A program made the translations under genes and the position numbers. This document shows positions 28,958 to 37,669 of a DNA stretch of 64,000 bases, piece after piece; the first letter of the stretch is position 1; each line of letters begins with the position of its first letter. Source of the DNA: Acerihabitans arboris (GTDB lineage: Bacteria; Pseudomonadota; Gammaproteobacteria; Enterobacterales; Enterobacteriaceae). The notes under the pieces are model-generated. The model saw nothing but the letters and a program-made list of their open reading frames with translations, made no database searches and was not told the origin of the DNA. The stretch lies in assembly GCF_010131535.1 (NCBI RefSeq), contig NZ_WUBS01000005.1, forward strand, positions 124,001-188,000, in the 5' to 3' direction.

Positions 28958-29914
28958 ATGCGCGTGTTATTGGCACCGATGGAAGGCGTTCTCGACTCCT
29001 TGGTACGGGAACTGCTTTGCGAGGTTAACGATTACGATCTCTGCATCACCGAGTTCCTGCGGGTGGTGGACAGCCTGTTGCCGGTAAAATCCTTCCATCG
29101 CCTGTGCCCGGAGCTGCTACACGCCAGCCGCACGCCCGACGGTACCCCGGTGCGGGTGCAGCTGCTGGGCCAGTATCCCGACTGGCTGGCGGAAAATGCC
29201 TTTCGCGCGGTTGAGCTCGGCTCGCTGGGCGTGGATCTGAACTGCGGCTGCCCGTCCAAGACCGTGAACGGCAGCGGCGGGGGCGCCACGCTGCTGAAAG
29301 ATCCCGAACTCATTTACCGGGGAGCCAGGGCGATGCGCGCCGCCGTGCCGGCCCACCTGCCGGTAACGGTAAAAGTCCGGCTGGGCTGGGATTCGGCGCA
29401 GCGCAGCCTGGAAATTGCCGACGCGGCACAGCAGGCGGGCGCCACCGAACTGGTGGTCCATGGCCGCACCAAAGAGGACGGCTATAAGGCGGACTGCATC
29501 GACTGGCCGGCGATTGCGGCGATACGCATGCGTTTAACCATCCCTGTAATCGCCAACGGTGAAATCCGCGATCGGCAAAGCGCCCGCGACTGTCTGGCGG
29601 TCACCGGCTGCGATGCGGTGATGCTGGGCCGCGGCGCGCTGAGCATGCCGAACCTGAGCCGCGTAATAAAATATAACGAGCCGAGGATGCCGTGGCCGGC
29701 GGTGGTCGGGCTGCTGCAAAAATACGTGCGCCAGGAAAAGCAGGGCGACACCGGCCTGTATCATGTGGCGCGCATCAAGCAGTGGCTGGGTTTCCTGCGC
29801 CAGGAATATGATGAAGCCGCAGCCCTGTTCGGCGACATCAGGGTATTAAAAACCTCCGGCGATATCGCCCGGGTGATATGCCTGCAGGCGCAAGCCGAGG
29901 CTATGCTAGCGTAA
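28958..29914 (+). CDS. dusC: DusC, tRNA-dihydrouridine(16) synthase
   Basis: 318 residues. FMN-dependent TIM-barrel: '[20 protein letters not shown]', '[19 protein letters not shown]' with the catalytic cysteine (CGCPSKTV), 'VKVRLGW', '[12 protein letters not shown]' and 'VIANGEI'. The length and '[12 protein letters not shown]' segment fit DusC, which reduces U16 of tRNA. Single gene between rhlE and the decayed region that follows. Confidence 0.95.
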   Translation: MRVLLAPMEGVLDSLVRELLCEVNDYDLCITEFLRVVDSLLPVKSFHRLCPELLHASRTPDGTPVRVQLLGQYPDWLAENAFRAVELGSLGVDLNCGCPSKTVNGSGGGATLLKDPELIYRGARAMRAAVPAHLPVTVKVRLGWDSAQRSLEIADAAQQAGATELVVHGRTKEDGYKADCIDWPAIAAIRMRLTIPVIANGEIRDRQSARDCLAVTGCDAVMLGRGALSMPNLSRVIKYNEPRMPWPAVVGLLQKYVRQEKQGDTGLYHVARIKQWLGFLRQEYDEAAALFGDIRVLKTSGDIARVICLQAQAEAMLA

Positions 29915-30107
29915 CGGTAAGGCGCCCGCCTCCCAGGTTTCAAACCGGCTATGCCGCGGCCGGGCTACCTTTGGTCTGCAAATTTCCCCTTCAAAAATAC
30001 GGCGCCTTGCTATGGTCGAACAGGCAATACAGGCTGCTGACCCCGGCCCTTCCCGGCCAATCCGACATTTATAACAATCATTCGCTAATAGGTCTTGTGT
30101 CGGGAGC

Positions 30108-30583
30108 ATCTATGCTACGCCGTCTGCTGTCCTCTATGATACGGAAACCGGCAAGCTGGCCTGGACCTGGGATATGGGCCGGCAGGATCCCACCGCGCCG
30201 CTGAAACCCGGCTAGACCTATACGCGCGGCGCCCCGGACGGCTGGGGCACCTACACCGCCGATACCGATCTCGGGTTGGCCTATATTCCGCTGGGCAACG
30301 CCAAGCCCGATTATCACGGCGCCGCCCGCCGTCCGTTCGATAATACCTATTCCAGCGCGCTGGTGGCGCTGGACATCGAGACGGGCAAGGCGCGTTGGCA
30401 TTTCTGGACCGTGCATCACGACGCATGGGATTTTGATTTGCCTATCGGTCCCTCGCTTATCGATCTGCCGTCGCCCGATGGCGGCAGCGTGCATACGCTG
30501 GTGCAGACCACCAAAATGGGACAACTGTTTTTGCTGGACCGCGCCACCGGCAAGCCGCTGGCCGAGGCGGTGGATCTATCTAA
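30108..30583 (+). pseudogene. Fragment of a membrane-bound PQQ-dependent dehydrogenase
   Basis: One frame reads 'LYDTETGKLAWTWDMG', a TAG stop at 30213-30215, then 'TYTRGAPDGWGTYTAD', 'LGLAYIPLGNAKPDYHGAAR', 'ALVALDIETGKARWHFWTVH', 'HDAWDFDLPIGPSLIDL' and 'GQLFLLDRATGKPLAE'. These propeller repeats are diagnostic of the glucose/quinate/shikimate PQQ dehydrogenase family (about 780-800 residues). Only about 155 codons survive; the N-terminal membrane part and C-terminal half are missing, and the stop could be a CAG-to-TAG change. The right edge coincides with the switch to AT-rich DNA, so the gene was cut by insertion or replacement of the island. Confidence 0.8.
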
Positions 30584-30787
30584 GCCCCGGCAGGGAATAG
30601 CAAATATAGTCGCCCATCGCCAGTCATCAGTGGTCTTAGTAAAGGATATAAGGTTAATAATAAATTTAGCAAAAAAAATGAATGCCTACTCGTTAAGTTG
30701 TTTTAGTCTGGCCATGTGTTATTAAAATTTTTTGCGCATCACCCATAAAAATAATTCAGTTGCCTCTTTAAACGAAAGGAATTTATT

Positions 30788-31486
30788 ATGCATGCCGATA
30801 ATTCTATTATTGATATTTCTCTACGATTGGATAATTCCTCAGAACTCATTGTAAAAAATAAAACAACATGTCTCATTGGTGAACTATGCCAAGTATACAA
30901 CTTTGAACATGCTATATGTGGTAATATAAAAAAAGTAATCAATTATAATATAACCCATGATGATAAAAACAATAATCATGAAGATGAAATTGACTATCTT
31001 TTCGCTTGCAGAAATGAATTAAAAAGCAATCAGGCGCTTTTAGCGCAGGGTTGCGGTAGTCGATATATAAGAATTGAAATTGATAATGATTGTATTTTTG
31101 TCTTAGCAAGAAAGATAACCCTGCCGAGTGGAAATAAGATTTATGCTGGTTTATTTCATGATAAACTTTTGGTGTCAGACGGCTATAATTACCATATAGA
31201 AGACCTGGTAGCCACGGCCCACGAAAGTCTGTTCTCAACATTGTTTTCCTTGATCTTTCATTTATCAGGAGTTTTGAATTCGTACTATCAGTTAGCGTTT
31301 GTAAGTCAAAAAAACAGCCAATATAGCTGTACTACCCCCTCGATTTCCACGCTGGTTATGGTACCCAATGCGAATACAGACGGTCCATCTTTGGGAAAGG
31401 TGAATTCAGCCTGGCCAAAAGGTTTGGTCTGGAATGATATCTTCCGCCATTTTTCCCGGAGCGGCGGCGGCCGACGGCATCGGTGA
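30788..31486 (+). CDS. AT-rich island ORF 1, unknown (possible 5' part of the large toxin-like gene)
   Basis: 232 codons with a good AAAGGA site eight bases before the ATG. I do not recognise the product. No signal peptide; cysteine-containing, Asn/Ile/Lys-rich, with a hydrophobic stretch about residues 140-175 ('LFSTLFSLIFHLSGVLNSYY'). The last ~25 residues ('NDIFRHFSRSGGGRRHR') look like out-of-frame reading. ORF 2 overlaps it in the +1 frame by about 80 bases of open frame. This suggests a frameshift, with ORF 1, 2 and 3 once one gene. Base composition is far below the genome's GC and matches ORF 3, implying joint acquisition. Confidence 0.6.
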   Translation: MHADNSIIDISLRLDNSSELIVKNKTTCLIGELCQVYNFEHAICGNIKKVINYNITHDDKNNNHEDEIDYLFACRNELKSNQALLAQGCGSRYIRIEIDNDCIFVLARKITLPSGNKIYAGLFHDKLLVSDGYNYHIEDLVATAHESLFSTLFSLIFHLSGVLNSYYQLAFVSQKNSQYSCTTPSISTLVMVPNANTDGPSLGKVNSAWPKGLVWNDIFRHFSRSGGGRRHR

Positions 31487-32105
31487 TGCAAATTTTAAAC
31501 CTTTTGCTAAAGATGGGAAATACGCCAGCATTGGCGATGGACAGCTGATGTTATCCGATAGGGGTGAAGACGATATCGAGGACGTTCAATGCCATATTGC
31601 CATACAATTACCTAATGCCCATGCTAACGCACAACATCAAAGCTTTGTCGCCGAATTCAGTCGATTAACGGAAGAGAAGCGCTGGACGCTGGGATGGCTG
31701 CTAGAGTATGACCAATTTTTAGCGCATAAAGTAAAATATCTCTTTGACCATATGCTTTATCTGGATAAAAAAAGAGAATCCCTAGACACTATTTTGCTGA
31801 AAAAATATTGTGAAAAAATCATTGCCAGCTGTCTAGCCGTTCCTCCATCTCAATTGGTGCCAAATAATACATTACATGCTAATAATGATGGAAGAATATT
31901 CCTGAAGGATTTTTTCACCGATATCGATAATGACTTCAGACATGCCTTTAAAGAAATAGACTTTCGCGTCCTGCGCCAGTCAATCGCCTTAAAAAATGGC
32001 ATGAGTTTTTCTGAAGCAAAAGAACATCTTAATAAAATATTCAAGACTGAAACAAAAGATCATGAAAAAAAACACAAAAAAAATATTTTACTTATCTGGG
32101 GATAA
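31434..32105 (+). CDS. AT-rich island ORF 2, unknown (middle segment)
   Basis: 223 codons. The ATG at 31434 has no convincing ribosome binding site, and the same frame is open 30 bases further upstream inside ORF 1, so it may be reached by a frame change rather than its own start. Residues 1-25 are Ala/Gly-rich; the rest is charged and helical ('RLTEEKRWTLGWLLEYDQFL', 'HLNKIFKTETKDHEKKHKKN'). The 3' end has two runs of eight A (32065-32072 and 32076-32083). The ORF 3 frame (-1 relative to ORF 2) is open from 32066, so slippage there would fuse ORF 2 to ORF 3. Its TAA overlaps the ORF 3 ATG by one base (TAATG). Function unknown. Confidence 0.55.
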   Translation: MISSAIFPGAAAADGIGDANFKPFAKDGKYASIGDGQLMLSDRGEDDIEDVQCHIAIQLPNAHANAQHQSFVAEFSRLTEEKRWTLGWLLEYDQFLAHKVKYLFDHMLYLDKKRESLDTILLKKYCEKIIASCLAVPPSQLVPNNTLHANNDGRIFLKDFFTDIDNDFRHAFKEIDFRVLRQSIALKNGMSFSEAKEHLNKIFKTETKDHEKKHKKNILLIWG

Positions 32106-35100
32106 TGGAGGAGGCGCACCGGCATTATATTACTAAACTTTCTTATGATAATAGTCATACACCCTTAGACAGGCTAATTTATCTCAACGATCGTGAACTT
32201 AACCTGTCGTTAATAGAAGAGGATGTTGCGGCGCTGGCCAAGACCATACTTATCCGATTTTATTATTATATTTTTGAATATAATAGAGTCAATGGTATCA
32301 GTATTCATGGTAATAATTTTTTAATGCCGGGGGAATTTACCGAGTACTGGGAAATATTCAGCGATAATCAATCAGCTATACGACCGGAGGAGCTAAAGAA
32401 ACTTTTCAGCCAGCAACTAATGTCATTTATAGGACAAGATGGAGAAAAAAGCGCCCATGTCAACAGAGTAATGAAACTTTTGGAATTTATACGGGTAACA
32501 TATCAAGAAAATACGGATGTGCAGTCATGGTCTCTCTCCAATACGATCGTATATGATAAAAGTATTGATATTATAGAACAGAGTATTAAACGAAATTTAA
32601 ATTTCTCACCTGATTACGTTGAACCGAGTCATAATCAGTGGTATATGACAATGAATCAGCAAATCATATTTGATAAAGAGTGTATAATCTTGCTGGATTA
32701 CATTAAGGAAATGCAAAATACATTTAATAAGTATGCGGAGATTTTTTTTAGTAATGAGGTTAATTTTCAGGTTGTCAATCAGGCGCAGCGTTTAGCCATG
32801 GCTAAGGTTGCCGCCATGAAAAACATTACCTTCGGGCATATTTCCCCCGATACAACACAAGAGACAATCATTGAGTATGATAGGCAGCTTCAGCACGGAA
32901 ATCTGGATATTTTGATCAAAACAGCGGCTTTTTGGTACTTGGATTTTTTACCCGATAGTAGCCAATATTTGGCTTCGTTAAATGTAATGGATGTTCTCAA
33001 AGAGTTTCATCATTATGATTTGTTGAATTTTGAAGATTATAATATGCGAGCAAAAGAAAATTACAGTAGCGTACTTGATGTCTTGCCCTATGAAAAAATA
33101 AACGATGGTGATCTGTATTTTTATCAGTTTCAAGAATATAGATATCATGACATGTATTGTGAAGCAAGAAATATTACTCGTAATTTGATTTCCCATGCGA
33201 ATTTTGATTATTTTGATATTATTTTTCCACCGAAAGAACTTTATACTTTCAAAATCTATTCAAGAAAATATGTGCAGAACACTTTGTCTGATGACAATTG
33301 GGTCTTTTTTCCAGCAGATAATATTGGCTATTTATCTATTGTTAAAACCCAGAATAATAGGCTTGACATTATGTCAACGTTATTAAACGTGCCATTTGCC
33401 AAGGTTTTGGATTTAGATATTTTGAATTATTTTATTCAAAGGATTATATACGAATGGAAGAAAACACGTTTTAATTTGTCGATTAAGAGCAGGCATCATA
33501 TCGGCGCAAGCGTTTCAGAAATATGCTCCTTGTTTTGTGACGGCCTTTCGGCAGAAGGTGACGCTGTGGATTTCCTAAGAATGTTATTAATCCAACCTGA
33601 AGAGAATAAATATAGCAATCCCACTTCCGCATATACATTGATTGCGGATAAACCAGAAAAAACGTTTACATCACTACTCGAGGCCATGGATTATTGGAAT
33701 GAAAAAACATTAGGAGATACGGCCTTGGTTTTGAGTGAGTCTTTAAAGAAGGCAGATTGGCTGGCGGTATTTACTTCTCAGATTCCTTTTTATGATATTG
33801 TTTGGCAATACTGGTATAATCCTGACTTTAGCGTACAGTTTAAAGATGTGTTTTTTGATATTTTTGACATTACATTGGCTATTGGCTCAGCGGGGTTGTC
33901 TATACAAAAATTCACCCGCGCGGGATTGATTGAAATTTTGGTTCAGGCTAAACATGCTAAGATACCTAGTCAATCACTCAAACAATATGTTTTGGGTAAG
34001 ATTTTTATTTCAACGCCTGGTGTAATGTTAAAAGCTACAGCTAAAATCTCTGAAGTGTTAATAAATAATATTAATCCATTACCTTTCTACAACGTTATTC
34101 ATAATGAAATTGGCCATTTTTTTATTTCGAGGGCTTCTCGTAAAATAGACTGGCTAAAAGATTATGCTGCCGATTATTTAAAAAAGAAAAATACACGGCT
34201 GAAGGCATGGGCAAGTGAAGTCAGCCGCGCACAGTTGATATTAAGGGAGGAGGGGATTTTTTCAGAATCAGCAATGAACATAGCGTCGCGAAATTTTATC
34301 TCAATTGAAAATAATTTTTATGAGATAATTTGTGATTCATCGATGTCAAGATGGAGGATAACTAATGCAACTGAATCTAATGGCTATAATTATGCCATTC
34401 CGGTCGATAAAAATAAAAACAATGTGTGGGTATCGGCAAAATTTATTGATAAAGATCCTATATTTTCATTAAATGAATTAGAACTTAATACGGAAAGTGT
34501 TTATTCGCAATTAAATGAAATTAAGTTTGAGCCGATTAAACCACACGCCAACGCGGTTATAGCTCCTCAAAATGATGAAAATTATATTTTAAGAAATTTG
34601 ATGTCTTATATGATATATTTAAAGCCAAGAATATCAGTACTGTCTCCTGACCTTAAAGATGATATTGCGATAATAAAAGCATTAGTTGAGTATTTGACAG
34701 ATGTGGAAAAACTGCATCAGGAATTGGTGGGAAGTAAGGATGATGAAACTAAACAACATCTGTTATTATTCAATAGTGATATTATAAAATCCCAAAATTA
34801 TCATTTTATATTCAGGCTGGTCTATTTTTGGAATGATGAATATGACCGTCATGCTTTTACCCATATTGTCTTAAATGTAATCATTGGAATGAGTTCATAT
34901 ATAATAGACTTTAATCCAGCTTTGATGGATTTAGATAGAACAAGTCCTGATAAGTGGGTGTTCTTGGAAAATGCATGGTTATTATATTATAAAACTAATA
35001 AAAACACTGACTCATATCTAGTCAAGTATAAAGATTTTGATAAAATTGAAAAAGTTGAGAAAGCCTTTAACTCAGATTCATTATCCTCAGGGAAGTATGT

Positions 35101-36559
35101 TGAAGGGACGTTTATTTTAAAAGAATCCTGGTGGTATAAGTCTGCGGTAGTTAAATATATCGCCAGGCATAAAAACAAAAAAATAACTATCGATATGACG
35201 GAAAAATTATCAATTTTGGATATCGCAAGAAGAATGACTTCTCGCCGGCGAGAATTTGCTGTTGATGATAATCCATTAACGGTAAAAATTGATTTTCCGT
35301 TTCGTTTATTAAGAGAGTCACGTCTGATAACCAATGAGAATTTTGAAAGGATGATTAATCTTGTTTGGTGGGCGGTCAGATCGCCTGTTCCTTTTGGCAG
35401 CTATATGTCCACGTCAATGCCGATACAAGATTTTGCCGACTTGTTGCGAATAGGTACCGGAAACTTATTAGCGATTGTCGCTGATGATGGTTTTCTGTTG
35501 AATTTATTAATCAGCGTTGGCGACGGTAGGTTTGTCGGCGCTGAAAATGAATTTTTTAATATTCACCTTCCGTCCACTCCCAGTATTATCGTGGCGGAAG
35601 AAATGGGAACTATTGTGTTAGGTAAGTTTTATCCCTGGACAGGCGTAAAACATTATAATTTATTTGCCGGAACGCCTGACGGTGTTGCAAAACCATTACC
35701 CATTTTAACAGAAAATATTATCGATTTAGAGAGCGCAAAAATAATTAATCAGCAACCGGCCCTTGCGAAAGCCGATGATGCCAAAAAACGGGAAAAAATT
35801 TTGCTGGGAAACCAATGGTCGTTGCTGCCTCTGAAAAACGCTAAAGACCGTTTAGATATCGTTATGCATGTGACGGGGTTTGGCAATGATGATATGGATA
35901 TTGATGAGTTTACGCATATAGTGCGCGCTTTAACTCACATCAACCCTAACGTGCCCGTTCTGTCTGAACTGAAATTTATCGAGTATGTCTCGTGTTTCGA
36001 AGGGTTTGAGACAACCAATAGCACTGGACAATATATGGCTGATAAACTTCAGGTCACCGTGGAGTATTACCCCTATATAGGCGGAGAAGGAATCAGGCAG
36101 CGGCGGCCACAGTGGTTTGCCATTTTTACACCCAATAAAGAAATAACGGTTAATCACAGCGATCTTTATTATGAGGTGGATAAGATATCCAAAGACGCGG
36201 AAAAGCGATTAAAAAGATCGCGATTTATTGATCTTTTAAAAACTTTACTTAGTTTGAAACATAGCATCGGTCCAAGAGCCAAAAAACGTGCGAGCCGTCA
36301 TTTACCCTATGTCTATATCAATATCGCTCAGTATATTCTTGGCGATATAAAATACAGTGATTTTGTCGAACATCACGCCTTAAGCAAGAGTTCCGCGGAA
36401 ATGTTGCGAACAGTCAAATCGGACTATGATTTTACAGAAAATAATTCCAATGATATTTATATCCAGTGTTATTTGGATATTCTCTATTCAATCGCTGAGT
36501 TTAAACATCTGCTGAAATGGGTAACCTCATCTGAACGACTTTCTCGCCAGATACCTTGA
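32105..36559 (+). CDS. Giant toxin/effector-like protein with a predicted ADP-ribosyltransferase domain
   Basis: 1484 codons, AT-rich, uninterrupted. Not recognised as a described protein. Seen in order: helical N-terminal region (about 1-560); hydrophobic segments about 580-680 ('VFFDIFDITLAIGSAGLSI', 'ISTPGVMLKATAKISEVLI') resembling membrane-insertion parts of large toxins; a His-Asp pair H920 ... D935 ('HIVLNVI...YIIDFNPAL') like papain/YopT-type folds but with no suitable cysteine before it; then R1067 ('DFPFRLLRES'), S1102-T-S1104 ('GSYMSTSMP') and E1147-N-E1149 ('FVGAENEFFNIHLPSTPSI'). These three elements, in order and spacing, are the R-S-E signature of iota/C3/cholera-class ADP-ribosyltransferases; E-x-E forms usually modify arginine. 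A charged helical C-terminus follows. No N-terminal secretion signal is seen. The ART call is inference from motifs; host target and secretion route are unknown. Confidence 0.65.
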   Translation: MEEAHRHYITKLSYDNSHTPLDRLIYLNDRELNLSLIEEDVAALAKTILIRFYYYIFEYNRVNGISIHGNNFLMPGEFTEYWEIFSDNQSAIRPEELKKLFSQQLMSFIGQDGEKSAHVNRVMKLLEFIRVTYQENTDVQSWSLSNTIVYDKSIDIIEQSIKRNLNFSPDYVEPSHNQWYMTMNQQIIFDKECIILLDYIKEMQNTFNKYAEIFFSNEVNFQVVNQAQRLAMAKVAAMKNITFGHISPDTTQETIIEYDRQLQHGNLDILIKTAAFWYLDFLPDSSQYLASLNVMDVLKEFHHYDLLNFEDYNMRAKENYSSVLDVLPYEKINDGDLYFYQFQEYRYHDMYCEARNITRNLISHANFDYFDIIFPPKELYTFKIYSRKYVQNTLSDDNWVFFPADNIGYLSIVKTQNNRLDIMSTLLNVPFAKVLDLDILNYFIQRIIYEWKKTRFNLSIKSRHHIGASVSEICSLFCDGLSAEGDAVDFLRMLLIQPEENKYSNPTSAYTLIADKPEKTFTSLLEAMDYWNEKTLGDTALVLSESLKKADWLAVFTSQIPFYDIVWQYWYNPDFSVQFKDVFFDIFDITLAIGSAGLSIQKFTRAGLIEILVQAKHAKIPSQSLKQYVLGKIFISTPGVMLKATAKISEVLINNINPLPFYNVIHNEIGHFFISRASRKIDWLKDYAADYLKKKNTRLKAWASEVSRAQLILREEGIFSESAMNIASRNFISIENNFYEIICDSSMSRWRITNATESNGYNYAIPVDKNKNNVWVSAKFIDKDPIFSLNELELNTESVYSQLNEIKFEPIKPHANAVIAPQNDENYILRNLMSYMIYLKPRISVLSPDLKDDIAIIKALVEYLTDVEKLHQELVGSKDDETKQHLLLFNSDIIKSQNYHFIFRLVYFWNDEYDRHAFTHIVLNVIIGMSSYIIDFNPALMDLDRTSPDKWVFLENAWLLYYKTNKNTDSYLVKYKDFDKIEKVEKAFNSDSLSSGKYVEGTFILKESWWYKSAVVKYIARHKNKKITIDMTEKLSILDIARRMTSRRREFAVDDNPLTVKIDFPFRLLRESRLITNENFERMINLVWWAVRSPVPFGSYMSTSMPIQDFADLLRIGTGNLLAIVADDGFLLNLLISVGDGRFVGAENEFFNIHLPSTPSIIVAEEMGTIVLGKFYPWTGVKHYNLFAGTPDGVAKPLPILTENIIDLESAKIINQQPALAKADDAKKREKILLGNQWSLLPLKNAKDRLDIVMHVTGFGNDDMDIDEFTHIVRALTHINPNVPVLSELKFIEYVSCFEGFETTNSTGQYMADKLQVTVEYYPYIGGEGIRQRRPQWFAIFTPNKEITVNHSDLYYEVDKISKDAEKRLKRSRFIDLLKTLLSLKHSIGPRAKKRASRHLPYVYINIAQYILGDIKYSDFVEHHALSKSSAEMLRTVKSDYDFTENNSNDIYIQCYLDILYSIAEFKHLLKWVTSSERLSRQIP

Positions 36560-36745
36560 TATAGTCGCAGCGTTGCTATTGCTAGTCCAATAGCCGCAGT
36601 GTCTTGCACTTGAGCCGGTTTTCCAGGCCGGATCGTTGTGGCCTCATGGCAAGGGGGGCTTACGCGAACCCACGCGCCTCTTGCTATTTTCACGCCGTTG
36701 CTTGTGTTTCTGGCATAGTAACTCTATTTTTATTGCGGGCTTTAT

Positions 36746-36763
36746 CCCATATTCAGATATGGG
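36746..36763. repeat. Perfect inverted repeat upstream of the DUF1345 gene
   Basis: CCCATAT / ATATGGG, 7-bp arms, 4-base loop, 64 bases before the downstream ATG. No T-run follows. It could be an operator or the right-hand scar of the AT-rich island. The surrounding 36560-36826 holds no recognisable gene. Confidence 0.4.
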
Positions 36764-36826
36764 CGATGTGTCGCCGCCCCGTGGGTTTGCCTGTTCTTTC
36801 ACTGATTACAAGGCCCGGACCAGCTT

Positions 36827-37492
36827 ATGCATTTTTTACCTCCCGTTAAGCACTATTTTACCGCGCGGCCCAGGCTGCTGATCGCCATCGGCGCCGGCAT
36901 CCTTTGTTACTGGTGCCTGCCGGCGCAATTTTCCACCCTGTTGCGCCTGATGATCGGCTGGAACGCCCTGGCCTGGCTGTATTTATTATTCCTCTGGTGG
37001 GAAATGATGCGCGCCGGGCCGGACGATATGCGCGCCATTGCCCTGCGCCAGGACGAAAGCGCCAGCACGGTGCTGGCGCTGGTGACGCTGACCTGTATGG
37101 TCAGCGTGCTGGTGATCCTGCTGGAGCTGAGCACGGTTAAACAGCTGTCCGGCTCGGTAAAAGCCTGGCATTTGATCCTGACCGGCGTGACGCTGGTGGT
37201 CTCCTGGGCGCTGTTGCCCACCTCCTTCGCCATGCATTACGCCCACTTGTTCTATCGTGACCGGGATGAGAAGGAAATACCGCTGCTGTTTCCCAAGGAT
37301 CCGAAAAAACCGCTGTATTGGGATTTCCTTTACTTTTCATTCACCATTGCCGTCGCCTCCCAGACCGCCGACGTCGCCACCGGCACCACCGAGGCGCGCA
37401 AGGCGGCCCTGCTGCAATCGGTTATCTCCTTTGTTTTTAACCTCGCCATCCTCGGCCTGTCGATTAACGTCGGCGCCGGCCTATTGGGATAA
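36827..37492 (+). CDS. DUF1345 family inner-membrane protein
   Basis: 221 residues with about five transmembrane segments ('LLIAIGAGILCYWCL', 'LAWLYLLFLWWEM', 'VLALVTLTCMVSVLVILLEL', 'LILTGVTLVVSWALLPTSF', 'VISFVFNLAILGLSINVGAG'). The conserved DUF1345 segment 'DFLYFSFTIAVASQTADVA' is present. Function of the family is unknown. It stands alone, separated from the ABC operon by 177 bases; composition is back to the genome norm. Confidence 0.85.
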   Translation: MHFLPPVKHYFTARPRLLIAIGAGILCYWCLPAQFSTLLRLMIGWNALAWLYLLFLWWEMMRAGPDDMRAIALRQDESASTVLALVTLTCMVSVLVILLELSTVKQLSGSVKAWHLILTGVTLVVSWALLPTSFAMHYAHLFYRDRDEKEIPLLFPKDPKKPLYWDFLYFSFTIAVASQTADVATGTTEARKAALLQSVISFVFNLAILGLSINVGAGLLG

Positions 37493-37599
37493 CTCCCTTT
37501 ATACATTGTCGACGACTGTTGCCCGCTACGGCGTAATCTCCTGAATAGACAAGCATCCTTGTCCTGCCGGGCGGCGAGGATCTTCATTCCGTCATCCCA

Positions 37600-37617
37600 G
37601 TGTCTTAAAACTGTAAA
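37600..37617 (+). promoter_or_regulatory. Candidate Pho box of the glycerophosphodiester operon
   Basis: GTGTCTTAAAACTGTAAA matches the PhoB consensus (CTGTCATAAATCTGTCAT) at 13 of 18 positions: both TGT/CTGT direct repeats and the A-rich centre. It lies 52 bases before the first permease. PhoB control would fit the operon's phosphate-scavenging role; prediction by eye only. Confidence 0.45.
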
Positions 37618-37669
37618 GGGCGGCCCTTAGGATAGGGGCCACTTGAAGTCGCTGTGCAGAAGTTATCTT

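Noticed and set aside
36640..36690. A GGGTTCGCGT-like string (minus strand) resembling a tRNA T-arm, considered as an attachment site
   Set aside because: Flanking bases do not pair as a T-stem and no acceptor or anticodon arms could be drawn.
36484..36693. A 69-codon minus-strand frame at the right edge of the AT-rich island, considered as a transposase remnant
   Set aside because: It overlaps the end of the large ORF, has no transposase motif, and no terminal inverted repeats or target duplication were seen.
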